This document shows positions 44,232-55,505 of a stretch of DNA of 64,000 nt, one piece after another. A program made the translations under genes and the position numbers. The first letter of the stretch is position 1. Each line of letters begins with the position of its first letter. This DNA is from Sympetrum striolatum (taxonomy: Eukaryota > Arthropoda > Insecta > Odonata > Libellulidae), in assembly GCA_947579665.1 (NCBI GenBank), contig CANPUZ010000055.1, positions 124,001 through 188,000 on the forward strand. The letters run 5' to 3'. The notes beneath the pieces were generated by a model, which was given only the letters and a program-made list of their open reading frames with translations, was not told where the DNA came from and made no database searches.

Positions 44232-44837
44232 AAAAAATCTGATGTGGCCAGCACATGACTTTCTCCATACACAAGATGTAAATATTTATCTACGACAGTA
44301 TTTTCGAACTATATATTCAATCTAAACTTGGAAGATAATTGAATAATTTATATCATATTATCTTTTACGTCACAAAAATTATAAATAATGTTTTTCGGCA
44401 AATATTTGTTGAAACACGATGAAATTAGCCTTTCGAACCAGTGCCCAGAGCGCCCACGAAGTTCAATATCAGCACCTTCCGGATTATCAGTATTTCATGA
44501 ATAACTCCTATAAAATCAGTTATACAAAATATGTTTCATACAAAAGATATAGTAAATTACATTTTCCAAAACTTTTAGAAATTATAGTATACAAATAAAT
44601 ATCATATTAAGGAGATATATTTCGAAACCGGAAACTTGCTTTGAAGAATAAAGCTCGACTTTGGGTTAACCGATTAACTCCTAAAACTAATCAACTCTGA
44701 TAGCATCAACCACAGTGAATATGAAGTTTGGTATTTATACGACTTATAGTTTTCACGTTAGAGCGCCCACAAGCACAGACACACACACATACAAACAGAC
44801 ATCATTCCGAAAATGGTCAAAACGTGTTCTAGGGACC
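44232..44837 (-). mobile_element. F1 element, copy 5, truncated at the C-rich array
   Basis: Plus strand starts AAATCTGATGTGGCCAGCAC and follows F1 through GTTAGAGCGCCCACAAG, a CA tract and CGTGTTCTAGGGACC. It stops there, where other copies continue CCAAAACATG. The C-rich satellite begins at the next base, and F1 does not resume on the other side. Confidence 0.85.
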
Positions 44838-46825
44838 ATCTCCCACTACCAACCCTTTCCCATCCCACCCCCTACCCACCATCCCAAACCTCCCTCTACC
44901 CACCCTCTCCCATCCCACCCCCTACCCACCATCCCAACCCTCCCTCTACCCACCCTTTCCCATCCCACCCCCTACCCATCACCCCAACCCTCCCTCTACC
45001 CACCCTATCCCATCCCACCCCCTAGCCACCATACCATCCCACCCTCTACCCACCCTTTCCCATCCCACACCCTACCCACCATCCCAAACCTCCCTCTACC
45101 CACCCTCTGCCATCCCACCCCCTACCCATCACCCCAACCCTCCCTCTACCCACCCTCTCCCATCCCACCCCCTACCCACCATACCATCCCACCCTCTACC
45201 CACCCTTTTCCATCCCACACCCTACCCATCACCCCAACCCTCCCTCTACCCACCCTATCCCATCCCACCCCCTACCCACCATACCATCCCACCCTCTACC
45301 CACCCTTTCCCATCCCACACCCTACCCACCATCCCAACCCTCCCTCTACCCACCCTCTCCCAACCCTCCCTCTACCCACCCTATCCCATCCCACCCCCTA
45401 CCCACCATACCATCCCACCCTCCACCCACCCTTTCCCATCCCACACCCTACCCACCATCCCAAACCTCCCTCTACCCACCCTCTACCCACCCTCTCCCAT
45501 CCCACCCCCTACCGATCACCCCAACCCTCCCTCTACCCACCCTATACCATCCCACCCCCTAGCCACAATACCATCCCACCCTCTACCCACCCTTTCCCAT
45601 CCCACACCCTACCCATCACCCCAACCCTCCCTCTACCCACCCTTTCCCATCCCACCCCCTAGCCACCATACCATCCCACCCTCTACCCACCCTTTCCCAT
45701 CCCACACCCTACCCATCACCCCAACCCTCCCTCTACCCACCCTTTCCCATCCCACCCCCTACCCATCACCCCAACCCTCCCTCTACCCACCCTATCCCAT
45801 CCCACCCCCTAGCCACCATACCATCCCACCCTCTACCCACCCTTTCCCATCCCACACCCTACCCACCATCCCAAACCTCCCTCTACCCACCCTCTGCCAT
45901 CCCACCCCCTACCCATCACCCCAACCCTCCCTCTACCCACCCTATCCCATCCCACCCCCTACCCAATATACCATCCCACCCTCTACCCACCCTTTCCCAT
46001 CCCACACCCTACCCATCACCCCAACCCTCCCTCTACCCACCCTATCCCATCCCACCCCCTACCCACCATACCATCCCACCCTCTACCCACCCTTTCCCAT
46101 CCCACACCCTACCCACCATCCCAACCCTCCCTCTACCCACCCTCTCCCAACCCTCCCTCTACCCACCCTATCCCATCCCACCCCCTACCCACCATACCAT
46201 CCCACCCTCCACCCACCCTTTCCCATCCCACACCCTACCCACCATCCCAAACCTCCCTCTACCCACCCTCTACCCACCCTCTCCCATCCCACCCCCTACC
46301 GATCACCCCAACCCTCCCTCTACCTACCCTATACCATCCCACCCCCTACCCACCATACCATCCCACCCTCTACCCACCCTTTCCCATCCCACACCCTACC
46401 CACCATCCCAACCCTCCCTCTACCCACCCTATCCCATCCCACCCCCTACCCATCACCCCAACCCTCCCTCTACCCGCCCTCTCCCATCCCACCCCCTACC
46501 CACCATCCCAAACCTCCCTCTACCCACCCTTTCCCATCCCACCCCTACCCACCATCCCAAACCTCCCTCTACCCACCCTCTCCCATCCCACCCCCTACCC
46601 ATCACCCCAACCCTCCCTCTACCCGCCCTCTCCCATCCCACCCCCTACCCACCATCCCAAACCTCCCTCTACCCACCCTTTCCCATCCCACCCCTACCCA
46701 CCATCCCAAACCTCCCTCTACCCACCCTCTCCCATCCCACCCTCTACCCACCGTTTCCCATGCCATCCCACCCTCTACCCACCATTTCCCATCCCATCCC
46801 CTACCTTTACCCACCCTCTCCTATC
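44838..46825. repeat. C-rich 50-bp satellite
   Basis: About 2.0 kb of a 50-bp unit built from CTCTACCCACCC, TATCCCATCCCACCCCCTA and CCCATCACCCCAACC. Period 50 is exact where checked (45721 and 45771). Two or three unit types alternate, giving 100-150 bp higher-order repeats. Long duplicated blocks are visible (about 45180-45540 and 46030-46330). The plus strand is almost all pyrimidine, the minus strand purine with many GGG runs. A 315-codon proline-rich open frame is a by-product of composition. Confidence 0.97.
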
Positions 46826-47100
46826 CCCATTCTCTAATCAACCTACTCTTTTCCCCCTTTTAAAGGCAACCACTCTATCTATCCCACTATCCCAACCACT
46901 CCTACCTTAACCCGCCCACTGCTCCACCGAGACCCTTAACACCAATGCCCAACGTACTTGGAATACCATTCCTTCCCAATACCTTATCTTCCTCTATAAC
47001 CCACCCAACACGCACTATAATACGCCCCTCTCCCAATCATTTTATTTCATCTCTTTCTCAAAGGTTAAAGAACAAAATATATAAATTATACATAGCCCCG
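46826..47100. other. C-rich degenerate flank
   Basis: Sequence remains C-rich but loses the 50-bp periodicity, consistent with decayed array edge. Nothing else recognised. Confidence 0.5.
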
Positions 47101-47104
47101 CCTT

Positions 47105-47575
47105 ACACATAATAAATCTATACATTCGGCAATTGTTTATTTGGCTAAGGGCGCAGGGTTTTTCGTATCCATATTATATTCAAATAAAGTCCTTGAACAC
47201 TATATAAATTCCGGTCTTACAAGTTTTTATATTATACATAATTAAAATATATTTTGGCTCGGAAGAAAAATATGTTTTTCACCTCTTATTCATCTTCCAA
47301 ATTAGAAATTAGAAAAATAATGGGAAATTCAATATATAGTTACAGAATATGTAAATTAAACAGCGTTTCACATCATTAACAAATCTACACATACTGCAAT
47401 AGTTAGTTTGCTAAAGGCGCAATTTTTTTAACCATATAATATACGTTTCAAGTCATGGATCACATTACAAATTCCGGCCTTACAAATTTTTTAACTATAC
47501 ATAATATAGAAAATATGTTTTGGCTCGGGAAAGAAAAATGTTTCACTTCTTATTCATCTTCCGGGGTAGAGTGAT
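47105..47575. repeat. Two-copy tandem repeat, ~268-bp unit
   Basis: GGCTAAGGGCGCAG (47143) and GCTAAAGGCGCAA (~47411), AATTCCGGTCTTACAAG and AATTCCGGCCTTACAAA, TTTTGGCTCGG and TTATTCATCTTCC each occur twice at about the same offset. Confidence 0.85.
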
Positions 47576-47955
47576 GCTTTAGAGCATAGGGAAGAACCTC
47601 ATCCATATCCCGTACATGGAGACAAACTGCAACTTCTTCCCCTTCTTTTAATTAGCCGTCAAAGGCTTTATCTTGATTTTAAAAGGCACCTTGAAGTCCT
47701 GTTTACGGTTGGAAAACATAACAAATGAATCTTAAAGGTATGCATCAAAAAGGAATTAAATAAATGTTTAAAATCGTACCAATTTTCCTGTTTCTTTTAA
47801 AAAAATAAAAAAAATTGGTATCTTCTTTACAATTGTTAATTTTTCCTATTAATAATTAGACTGAAATTAAACTTACATTGAAATATGTAGTAGAGAGTAA
47901 ATCACTTCGAAAATTCTCAATACCTCAAATTCTCTCTCATTAATTCTCCTTCTCA
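47576..47955. other. Unassigned sequence
   Basis: No recognised feature. Confidence 0.35.
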
Positions 47956-48073
47956 GTAAGATGGAACCCCGTCGTCTCCATGAGCATCTTCAGTGATGGT
48001 TTTTCTCTGCGCAAGTTGCTTTCGATTGAGTTGTCCTCCTGGGCAATATCTATATGAATTCTCGCCTCATACC
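47956..48073 (-). other. Exon-like segment in repeated block, copy a
   Basis: Minus strand: TTTTTTCTAAAG, then a frame open for over 40 codons (YEARIHIDIAQEDNSIE, NLRREKPSLKML, ending HLTEKEN and stop). It aligns in DNA with the segments near 51.43 and 53.84 kb (ATTCAYATA-GATAYTGCCCAGG) and, more weakly, with the exon candidate at 56.05 kb (GAGGC-ATTCAT). No clear donor GT follows. It could be a terminal exon, a decayed exon copy, or chance. Confidence 0.3.
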
Positions 48074-48159
48074 TTTAGAAAAAATTTGAAAATGAAAATT
48101 AATAATCCATCGAAATAAAATAATCATTAAACTATGTTTAACTAAATAGTGGTATTCTA

Positions 48160-48245
48160 ACTACTAGAAGTCTATCCAATATACCTCCGAGCCACGCCCT
48201 GGAAAGTGGGAAACCTTGGTTCGAATCGTGAACAAGTCACTTTTT
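48160..48245 (+). repeat. tRNA-like 3' half
   Basis: CCTCCGAGCCACGCCCTGG, GAAACCTTGGTTCGAATC and CAAGTCACTTTTTTTAC parallel the right arms of the palindromes at 51.6 and 54.08 kb. The matching left arm is missing here. Confidence 0.5.
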
Positions 48246-49475
48246 TTACTTACTCTACAACACTTAGATTTAGTCGCACGTTTTCCTTTACTAAGTCAAA
48301 CTTCATTTCCATCATTATTTTAAGAATTAAGCATATTATTTCACAGCCTGGAGCATATGCGGGATAAAATTATTAATTAGTTGAATGAGGAAATACGTTA
48401 CTTTGGAAACATATCTCCTTTAATTATTATTTTTTAAATCTGATAAACTTTACGCAAAATATCTATCAGAGAGGATCAATTCAGAAATTCATTTTTTAAA
48501 ATCAGAATTACTGTATGTTACAATTCTAATCTGATGAAAAGACAATCATTTACGAAAGAATATCACCGTTATTTGATTGTTTTCTTAAGAATGTTAATAT
48601 ACTGTTAATAGCACATCTCATTATTAAATTATCAAGTTATTTGGTAAGAAATACACACAATTCTGATGAGAGAGATATTGAACTTAAGGTCTTATTTCAT
48701 ACACTTGAGAAGAACTGAAAACCCTTTGAGAAACGATAAAAATTCAAGCTTCTGGATCTTTTCACACGAGCGGTGTTTCAATTTTCGCTGAAAATCAGCG
48801 TAGCAATAATGACGATAAAAACTCCCGTTAATTATTTCCTGTAGATTTTGAGTAAAGTAATCGTTTGTAACACTAGACTCGCCACTGAATTTTAATCACG
48901 AAATACGTTAGGATAACCGATAGTGATATCTCGTAAGTCAATGCATGATTGTTTAAAAAGGTAGGGAAAGTAAAGCTGATTCTGAAGTAGTAATTCAAAG
49001 CAAAAGTACACTCATCAGTGACCGATTTTAAAAATTACTCATTCTTAATTCCTTATCATCCGTTCAAACATGATCAATGACTGATTAATTTCGAAGAATC
49101 AATCTAAAAGTCGGCAAATGAAAGTTAGAAATTTGAGTCGATGATTCAATAAATGTAAATGTTTTCACATAGAGATGTGTTGAAAGCTAGAGTAGTTCTG
49201 ATAAAGAAGGTCAAGGTAAAAAGGCAAAATGATTTCTAGCATGGGGAAAATGAAATTGCCTTGTAATCTCAAAACAAACAGCTGTCCCATGAACTTCAGT
49301 TTCACCGAATTCCAGTTCTTCAGTTCAATTCTTAATAAGACAAATATCGATACATTTATTTTTTGAAATAACCATTCATGAACTACGATAAATTTAATCC
49401 GATGATTTACCCTTGAAAGAGGTCTTAAAAATTCATTGAATAATGTGGTCATTTTTTCCCCAAGAGACAAATAAC
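48246..49475. repeat. Repeated block (Q and D parts), copy a
   Basis: Q part: GAATGAGGAAATACGTTACT (~48384) relates to 51.79 and 54.20 kb. D part from ~48941: AAGGTAGGGAAAGTAAAGCT, AAAAGTCGGCAAATGAAAG and AAAACAAACAGCTGTCCC match 54.80-55.13 kb and, inverted, 61.38-61.60 kb. Order is the same as in copy c. Confidence 0.65.
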
Positions 49476-49890
49476 GTATATTTTTACGGGACTAATTCAG
49501 GGTTAAGCATTGGAATGGGAGATTATCAATAACATTTTTCCATTCGAATTTAAAAAAAACATCAATATAAAAATCAACTCACGCCTTATCCTTGTTTACC
49601 TACTTTTAGATAATCAGCTGTCTCGTGACCTTGGTCGTGACTTTCACTTGCCTCGGAGATTCACTTTCCAAATCGGTGAGAAAAACCAGCGGAGTATTTA
49701 TCAGACGAGGATCATTCCAAGTATCGGATACCTGAAACTAAAGAGATGCAGTATTACTAGGAAATGTCTTCAAGAGTTCTTATTTTATTATTATAAATTA
49801 AAAGTGAAAACGTAAATATAAATTCAATTACCGATACAGTATTAAAATCATTATATCGGCAAAACTTCCCTGAATCCGGTTGTAAAGCTA
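49476..49890. other. Unassigned sequence
   Basis: A plus-strand frame at 49510-49815 has no family features. Nothing else recognised. Confidence 0.35.
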
Positions 49891-49899
49891 TTGAAAAGA

Positions 49900-50395
49900 T
49901 CCATCGAAATATTACAGGATTTATCTATTTATCAAAATGTTTACGAAAAAAAGAGAGAAACATGCGATATTTCAGTAGAAAATTTACGTTTTTTGTTTCG
50001 CTTAAGAGTACACAAAGTTCGAATAACCTAATCAAAGTTGTTTTCGTATTATAGGGTCGACGAGATTAAACCAAATTTGATAAAAACTATCCAATTCGTC
50101 ATGAATTATACGAAAAAGAGCAAAAACGTGAAATTTCGCTCTAACATTTAAATGTTTTTCGACTAAAAATACTCAAAGCTTGGGAAAACCTAGTTAAATT
50201 TTAACTTGTTTTAAAGATTTCAACGATATTTCACCATATGTGTAAACATTTTCCAATTTTTCAAAACGCTTCCGAAAAATAGAGCGAAAATCAGAAATTT
50301 ATGTCAAAAATTGAAATTTTGAAAATTCAAGATAACCCACTCAAATTTGGACTCCTTTGAAAGGAAAAAGCATTTAGTTAAATATTATAATTTAG
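49900..50395. repeat. Three-copy degenerate tandem repeat, ~162-bp unit
   Basis: Matching phases begin at ~49945 (ACGAAAAAAAGAGAGAAACA), 50109 (ACGAAAAAGAGCAAAAACG) and 50270 (CCGAAAAATAGAGCGAAAAT). Each is followed ~75-80 bp later by a related phrase (AATAACCTAATCAAAGTTG, AAAACCTAGTTAAATTTTA, GATAACCCACTCAAATTTG). Confidence 0.7.
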
Positions 50396-50739
50396 GCGTC
50401 TTATAAATTATTAATATCATTACATGAAATCGGCTTACGTGATGATAACACATGATTATAATGGAATTTTTTAACGTGGTATTCTTATTTTGTTACAAAT
50501 TATTCCTCTGATTTTATCGCTTAAAAAGACAAAGGATACTATTGAAAAATTATTAAATATTATGGATTGAATACGATAGAGTAGATCGTAAACAGAATGT
50601 AAAAGTTCACAATTATTGTGACAAGTTACGTTGCACCTTTGGTTTAGATATGAGCTAAATATGATGCATTACAAAAATTGTTTGTGAGAAACTTAATATA
50701 AGGACCTGCCAAACCAAAAAGGTTTGTGCACACGAGAAG
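50396..50739. other. Unassigned AT-rich sequence
   Basis: No recognised feature. Confidence 0.35.
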
Positions 50740-50960
50740 TGCACGTAGAGTTCGCTTTGATCGATGGCAGACATTTTTTTCTTTCGCGAAATTAAATCAG
50801 AAATACTGGTCGTACGAAGTCGAGATGAACACGAAAAGAAAGGAAATTGTACATTAATTCTTATATCGGTCGTAGAGTATCGTTTTCAGACCAAAAAGGC
50901 TAGAATTCAGACAAAAATGAAGGAACGTTTGTATAATTTCGTGGGCCTAAACGACAAAAG
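50740..50960 (+). mobile_element. Helitron-like body fragment
   Basis: TGGTCGTACGAAGTCGAGAT and CGAAAAGAAAGGAAATTG match the second half of the copy at 27.2 kb. No termini. Confidence 0.5.
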
Positions 50961-51339
50961 CGATTGTTGAACTAAACTCTCATTCGTTTATTGTCTGAGT
51001 TTTAAGATTTAAAATGAAAATTTCTATTGAAAGATCCAATAAATTGTCTGGATTAATTATATTTTTGGTAAATAAATTTAATATTACATTTCTTGTAACT
51101 TAAGTTAATTCCGTCGTCTTTGACGTTGTAATTCACTGGTGTATTTAAAATTACACTCCGAACAGGTGGTTGATAATTACCACAATTACGTACGAGTGGA
51201 ACATTATACTAACTAGAACCAAGTACATTTTTAAGATTGATATCGTAGAATAGACGTACTTCAATATTTATGTGTTTCAAAAGTCTGAAAGATGAAGTAC
51301 AGCGAGTAATTAAGAGTAATTCGGGGTAATTAAGAGTTA
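50961..51339. other. Unassigned AT-rich sequence
   Basis: No recognised feature. Confidence 0.35.
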
Positions 51340-51480
51340 TCAATACCCTAAATTTGAACTCTGTCGCGACGTCTCCGGTGCTGCCCTTCTCTCTGCGCAG
51401 TCACATCACACCTGGGCAGTATCGATATGTGAATCGATTGCAGCTCTCCATTAATCCTTAAAGACAAAAAACTTCAAATT
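51340..51480 (-). other. Exon-like segment in repeated block, copy b
   Basis: Minus strand: TTTTTTGTCTTTAAG, then 45 bp (GGAGAGCTGCAATCGATTCA to ATACTGCCCAG), then GTGTGATG, a plausible donor. The frame giving GELQSIHISILP aligns with the SIH/RIH motif of the other copies. Near-identical to copy c at 53.84 kb. Confidence 0.3.
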
Positions 51481-51534
51481 AATAATGCATCGGATATCTA
51501 TAAAGGTGTTTACGAGAAGTGCAAAATAGTGACT

Positions 51535-51650
51535 TGACTGGGAATCGAACCCTGGTCTCTCACTTTCCGGACGTGTATTCTGACCACTAAACTTCCGAGC
51601 CGCTTACTGGGAAGGAGACCTAGGTTCGAGTCCCAGCCAAGTCACTTTTT
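51535..51650. repeat. tRNA-like palindrome, copy b
   Basis: Left arm on minus strand: TCGGAAGTTTAGTGGTCAGA (A-box region) to CAGGGTTCGATTCCCAGTC (B-box). Right arm on plus strand: GACCTAGGTTCGAGTCCCAG, ending CCAAGTCACTTTTTTT, a T-run that could terminate Pol III. The two T-arms face each other across ~70 bp. Confidence 0.65.
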
Positions 51651-52545
51651 TTCTTTCTCGCACAACATTTTTTAAGTCACACGCTTTCCTCTGCTAAGTA
51701 AAACTTCATTACCATCGTATGTTGAAAAATAATTAATTATTTTCCTTAAGAGATATGAATCTGTATGTATAACAAAAATAATAATTTTCCAAATGAGGAA
51801 ATCCGTTGTTTTGAAAAAACATTTCCGTTAAAGATTTAAAAAATCTGGTTAACTTTATAAGAAGTACCAATCGAAGAATTAATTTTAGAAATTTAATCCT
51901 TAAAAATAGAATAAATGTTTCGCTAAAATTTCTTCCAATACTAAGAGATTTATTTCTGAAAAAATGTTATGAATGATTGCATAAATGTTGCTCTCAATAA
52001 CGATTCTTCAAAGTTGAATAATAATCCTGAAAAAAATATAACTCAACTTAAAAACTTCAAATGACACCGGTAAGAAAGGAATGTTATTCTGGTTAGATAG
52101 ATACTGAACTTAACATTAATTCCGTATACTTAAAGAAGTTCGAAAATCACGAGAGAAACTATCTTAGAAATGGATAAAAAATGTATTCATTGTTTACCCA
52201 TCCTCTCGCAATATCACCCTGGAAACTGGTCACTCATCTTCTTCCTCGTCATCAACCCATCCCACTTCTATCCTTAAGCACCCTGGCTGCTGACAATTTG
52301 CAACACCAAACTATAAGGGATATAATGTTTATCAGTGAGATAGAATGATATTAAGGTAACCAGACAACTACTGCGAAACGATAAAGATTTAAACTTCTCA
52401 ACGATTAATGTCTCACTTTATGAACTGGGACGTTAAATCAGCGAATTAATAGTTCCATAAACACTTCTAAAAAATCCAATATATTATCTGGATTATTAAT
52501 ATTTCCGTAAATTTAAATTCAATAAAGTACAATTTTTTTATTCAA
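51651..52545. repeat. Repeated block (Q part), copy b
   Basis: TTTCCAAATGAGGAAATCCG, AGAAGTACCAATCGAAGAAT and TTGAATAATAATCCTGAAAA parallel 54.13-54.74 kb closely and 48.33-48.9 kb more loosely. Confidence 0.7.
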
Positions 52546-52547
52546 TA

Positions 52548-52840
52548 GGATGATCAGATCAATACTGACGTACGCGAGCCCGGCTTGACAATACTGTTCT
52601 CCCAACATAGAAGACAAATGAATTGCGTTCGAGTGAAGGACTATCAAAAACATCTTAAGAGTTCCGAAAATAACCTATATGAAGGACATTTATTGGGGAC
52701 AAAAAGTCTTGCCAATTGAAACAGTGTTAAAAGAAGCTGTTGGAAATTTTAATGATCGTCTTCCTCAAGGACCTTCTGAAATATGTGGGACTTCCCAAGG
52801 GATTGCTGCCCTAAATATAAAAGCCCAAGTATGGCTCTAA
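52548..52840 (+). pseudogene. LINE reverse transcriptase fragment (Jockey-like)
   Basis: Plus-strand frame starts MIRSILTYASPA, with stops in the next stretch, then RTIKNILRVPKITYMKDIY and a diverged tail ending AALNIKAQVWL. (L/M)IRSILTYASPVW is the conserved thumb start of Jockey-clade polyproteins, and the LRxxxxxP that follows also fits. A shorter piece of the same sequence occurs at 54.74 kb. Confidence 0.75.
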
Positions 52841-53232
52841 GCTTGTAACTCTTATTTTAACCCATGACTAAGCGACTACGCGTATATCTCATTTTTTTAC
52901 TTATTTGTTGTGAATTTTTGATTTATTCATTTTCAAACCTTTTATAATTTTTATCCTCTGATATCAACCAATTATTATCGTACATATTAAATTCAAAATG
53001 CCCGCGCGACGCCGCGTCCGTTTTTATCTCATTGTCTCTTTATTGTTTGCATTTTAAAATGGATTAGATTATTTCAGGGTATGACAGATCTAATTATTTC
53101 AAACGATCTATTTTTATTCCAAAGTACATAAGTATTTATTTTTAATAGTCTGACCGTAATTAATTTTAATTCGCGCCTTTTATTTTTCACCAATATTGAA
53201 TGACCACTTCAGGAAAAATATCAACGTGTCAA
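52841..53232. other. Unassigned AT-rich sequence
   Basis: No recognised feature. Confidence 0.35.
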
Positions 53233-53302
53233 GGCTCCCGGATAGTCATGTTGACAGCGCGTTTGGTGAAAGCGGTCCCGGGTTCAATTCCCGGTGGGAG
53301 CC
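53233..53302 (+). tRNA. tRNA-like pseudogene or tRNA-derived element, copy 2
   Basis: GGCTCCC/GGGAGCC ends and CCCGGGTTCAATTCCCGG T arm as in the copy at 43.37 kb. It is 6 nt shorter because the anticodon region is deleted (GCGTTTGGTGAAAGCG). A-box-like TAGTCATGTTG matches 9 of 11. It cannot form a normal anticodon arm, so it is not a working tRNA. Confidence 0.45.
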
Positions 53303-53685
53303 AATATGCAAAAGCATTTTTTTAATTAAGAAAGATGCAGAAATTGAAAAAGTTGAAATCGAAGCCTAGGGGCTGAAAATTCAACAACGCACAAAAATTA
53401 AGACGGCATACAGTCTGCTGTTTTTTTTGACGTGTACCTAATCGGGAGCCGGTTGAAACCCTTCTTGAACCATAATTTATCTATTTGAACCAAAACATTT
53501 GAAAGTATGAAAGTAATTTATTTTTTAATTATTGGAGACATATATGTGGATAAATCTTTATTTAAGGAAGGCACCACCAACATAGTATCCCTTGGAGGGA
53601 GCGATATTGATGACGACGACGACGTTATACTAATATGATCCCAAATAAATTTTTAAGATTGAGATCGTAGAATAGCCGTACTTCT
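53303..53685. other. Unassigned sequence
   Basis: No recognised feature beyond a GACGACGACGACG run near 53615. Confidence 0.35.
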
Positions 53686-53689
53686 TTAT

Positions 53690-53890
53690 TTCTATGTTTA
53701 AAAAGGCTAGAAGGTGAAATACAGCGATTCGGAGTAATTAAAAATTCTCATTACCTTAATTTTGGACTCCGACTTCTCTATGCGGATCTCTGGTGATGTT
53801 TTGCTCTGCGTAGTCAAATCACACCTGGGCAGTATCGATATGTGAATCGATAGCAGCTCTCCATTAATCCTTAAAGACAAATCCAAATTA
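53690..53890 (-). other. Exon-like segment in repeated block, copy c
   Basis: Minus strand: GTCTTTAAG, GGAGAGCTGCTATCGATTCA, ATACTGCCCAG, GTGTGATT. Same design as copy b with one base change in the 45-bp segment, which shows that the duplication or conversion is fairly recent here. Confidence 0.3.
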
Positions 53891-53937
53891 ATAATGCATC
53901 GAATAACAATAAAGGTGTTTACGAGAAGTAAAAAATA

Positions 53938-54110
53938 GTGACTTGACTGGGAATTGAACCCGGGTCTTTCACATTCCAGACACTTAATCTAATCGCTCAA
54001 AATTACCGTAATTCTAACAACTAAAATACTGGTATCTTATTCAATAATCTACAGAGCTACATCCTGGAAAATGGTGTGCTTGGGTTCGAGTCCTAGCAAA
54101 GTCACTATTT
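53938..54110. repeat. tRNA-like palindrome, copy c
   Basis: Left arm (minus) CCCGGGTTCAATTCCCAGTC; right arm (plus) TGCTTGGGTTCGAGTCCTAG ending CAAAGTCACTATTTTT. The centre is longer than in copy b. Confidence 0.6.
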
Positions 54111-54740
54111 TTCACTTCTTGTATAACACTGTTTAAGTCATAATAATTAAGCATTTTACTTAAGATTTGTGAATCTGTATGTAAAACAAAACTAATAATT
54201 TTCCAAATGAGGAAATCCGTTGTTTTGAATACACATTTCCGTTAACGATTTAAAAAATCTGGTTACTAATATAAGAAGTATCAACCGGAGAATCAATTCA
54301 GAAATTTAATCCTTAAAATTAGAATACATGTTTCACTAAAATTTAATCCGATTCTCAGAGATTCGTTTGTGACGAAAGGTAACGAATGATTGACTAAATG
54401 TTGCTCTCAATTCCTATTCTTCAAAGTTGAATAATATTCCTGAAAAAAGTATCACTCAAATTTAAAATTACAAATGATTCCGGTAAGAAATGAAAGTTAT
54501 TTTGGTGAGAGGGATACTGAACTTAACATTTATTCCGTAGACTTGAGAAGAACCGAAGATTACTGCGGAACGGTAAGGATTCAAATTTCTGAACGATTAT
54601 TGTCACACTTTCTGAATTGGACAGTAAATCAGTGGAGTCATAATTCCATAAACATTTCTAATAAAATATCCATATATGGATTATGAATATTTTCGGTAAA
54701 TGAATTTAAATTTGATAGCGTGAAATTATATTATTCAATA
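54111..54740. repeat. Repeated block (Q part), copy c
   Basis: Parallels 51.66-52.54 kb; for example TTTCCAAATGAGGAAATCCG is identical in both. Confidence 0.75.
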
Positions 54741-54785
54741 TGATGATCAGATCAATACTGACGTACGGGAGCCCGGCTTGACAAT
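54741..54785 (+). pseudogene. Short LINE fragment (IRSILTYGSPA)
   Basis: ATGATCAGATCAATACTGAC and GAGCCCGGCTTGACAAT are shared with 52.55 kb. Truncated after ~45 bp. Confidence 0.7.
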
Positions 54786-55140
54786 GCATGAGTATTTATA
54801 AAGGTAGGGAAAGTAAAGTTGAATCCTAAGTAGTAATTCAAAATAAAAAGGACTGATGACTGATATAAAAAATAACTCTTTCTGAATTCCTAACCATCCG
54901 CTCAAACATAATCAACGACTGAATTACTTCGAATATTTATTCTAAAAGTCGGCAAATCAAAGTTTGATATTTGAGTCGATGATTCGAAAAATGTAAATGT
55001 TTTGAAAGCAAGAGTAGTTTTTATAAAGAAGGTCAAGGCGAAGATAAAAATGCTTTCGCGCATGGGTAAAAGAAAGTGCCTCGTTCCCTCAAAACAAACA
55101 GCTGTTTCGTGACCTTCAGTTTCGCACCGAATTTCTATTA
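54786..55140. repeat. Repeated block (D part), copy c
   Basis: AAGGTAGGGAAAGTAAAGTT, AAAAGTCGGCAAATCAAAG and AAAACAAACAGCTGTTTCG match 48.94-49.29 kb directly and 61.38-61.60 kb in inverted orientation. Confidence 0.7.
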
Positions 55141-55269
55141 TTTAAATCAATAGGTTGAGTTGTAGAATTTGCTATACAATAAAAATAACGAGGCACTTAC
55201 GATGGGAATATGCTTAGTAAATACATACGTATTAATGAAGAAGTTCTCTTATAAGTGGTATAGATAGAT

Positions 55270-55505
55270 AGATAAAGGTCTTTATTGTCGGGCGAAATTG
55301 AGAATGATTAGTCCCATCTTACATTTAACCCGTTGCAAAAAAGTGAATAAATGAACGATCACTCTACTAGAGCATTGATGAATCTATGAGGCGTAATGTA
55401 ATTTGAATTCTCGATGTCCGTTACCATTGGTGACTTCTCGTATTCAACTCGAAAGGTTTTGACGCAAAATCTTAAACCTCTTATTCATTAACAGCCGCGT
55501 TCCAA
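55270..55505. repeat. Dispersed repeat, arm of an old inverted duplication
   Basis: GATGTCCGTTACCATTGGTG and GTATTCAACTCGAAAGGTTT are matched in reverse complement at 61.11-61.15 kb. TTGTCGGGCGAAATTGAGAA is also shared, diverged, with 40.88 kb. Confidence 0.65.

Noticed and set aside
44715..45662. 315-codon proline-rich frame (PLPSHPLPT pattern)
   Set aside because: It starts in an F1 transposon and then runs through the 50-bp C-rich satellite; the period is not a multiple of three and composition alone explains the length.
46453..46814. Minus-strand Gly/Trp-rich frames in the C-rich array
   Set aside because: Same satellite read on the purine strand; no start context or conservation.
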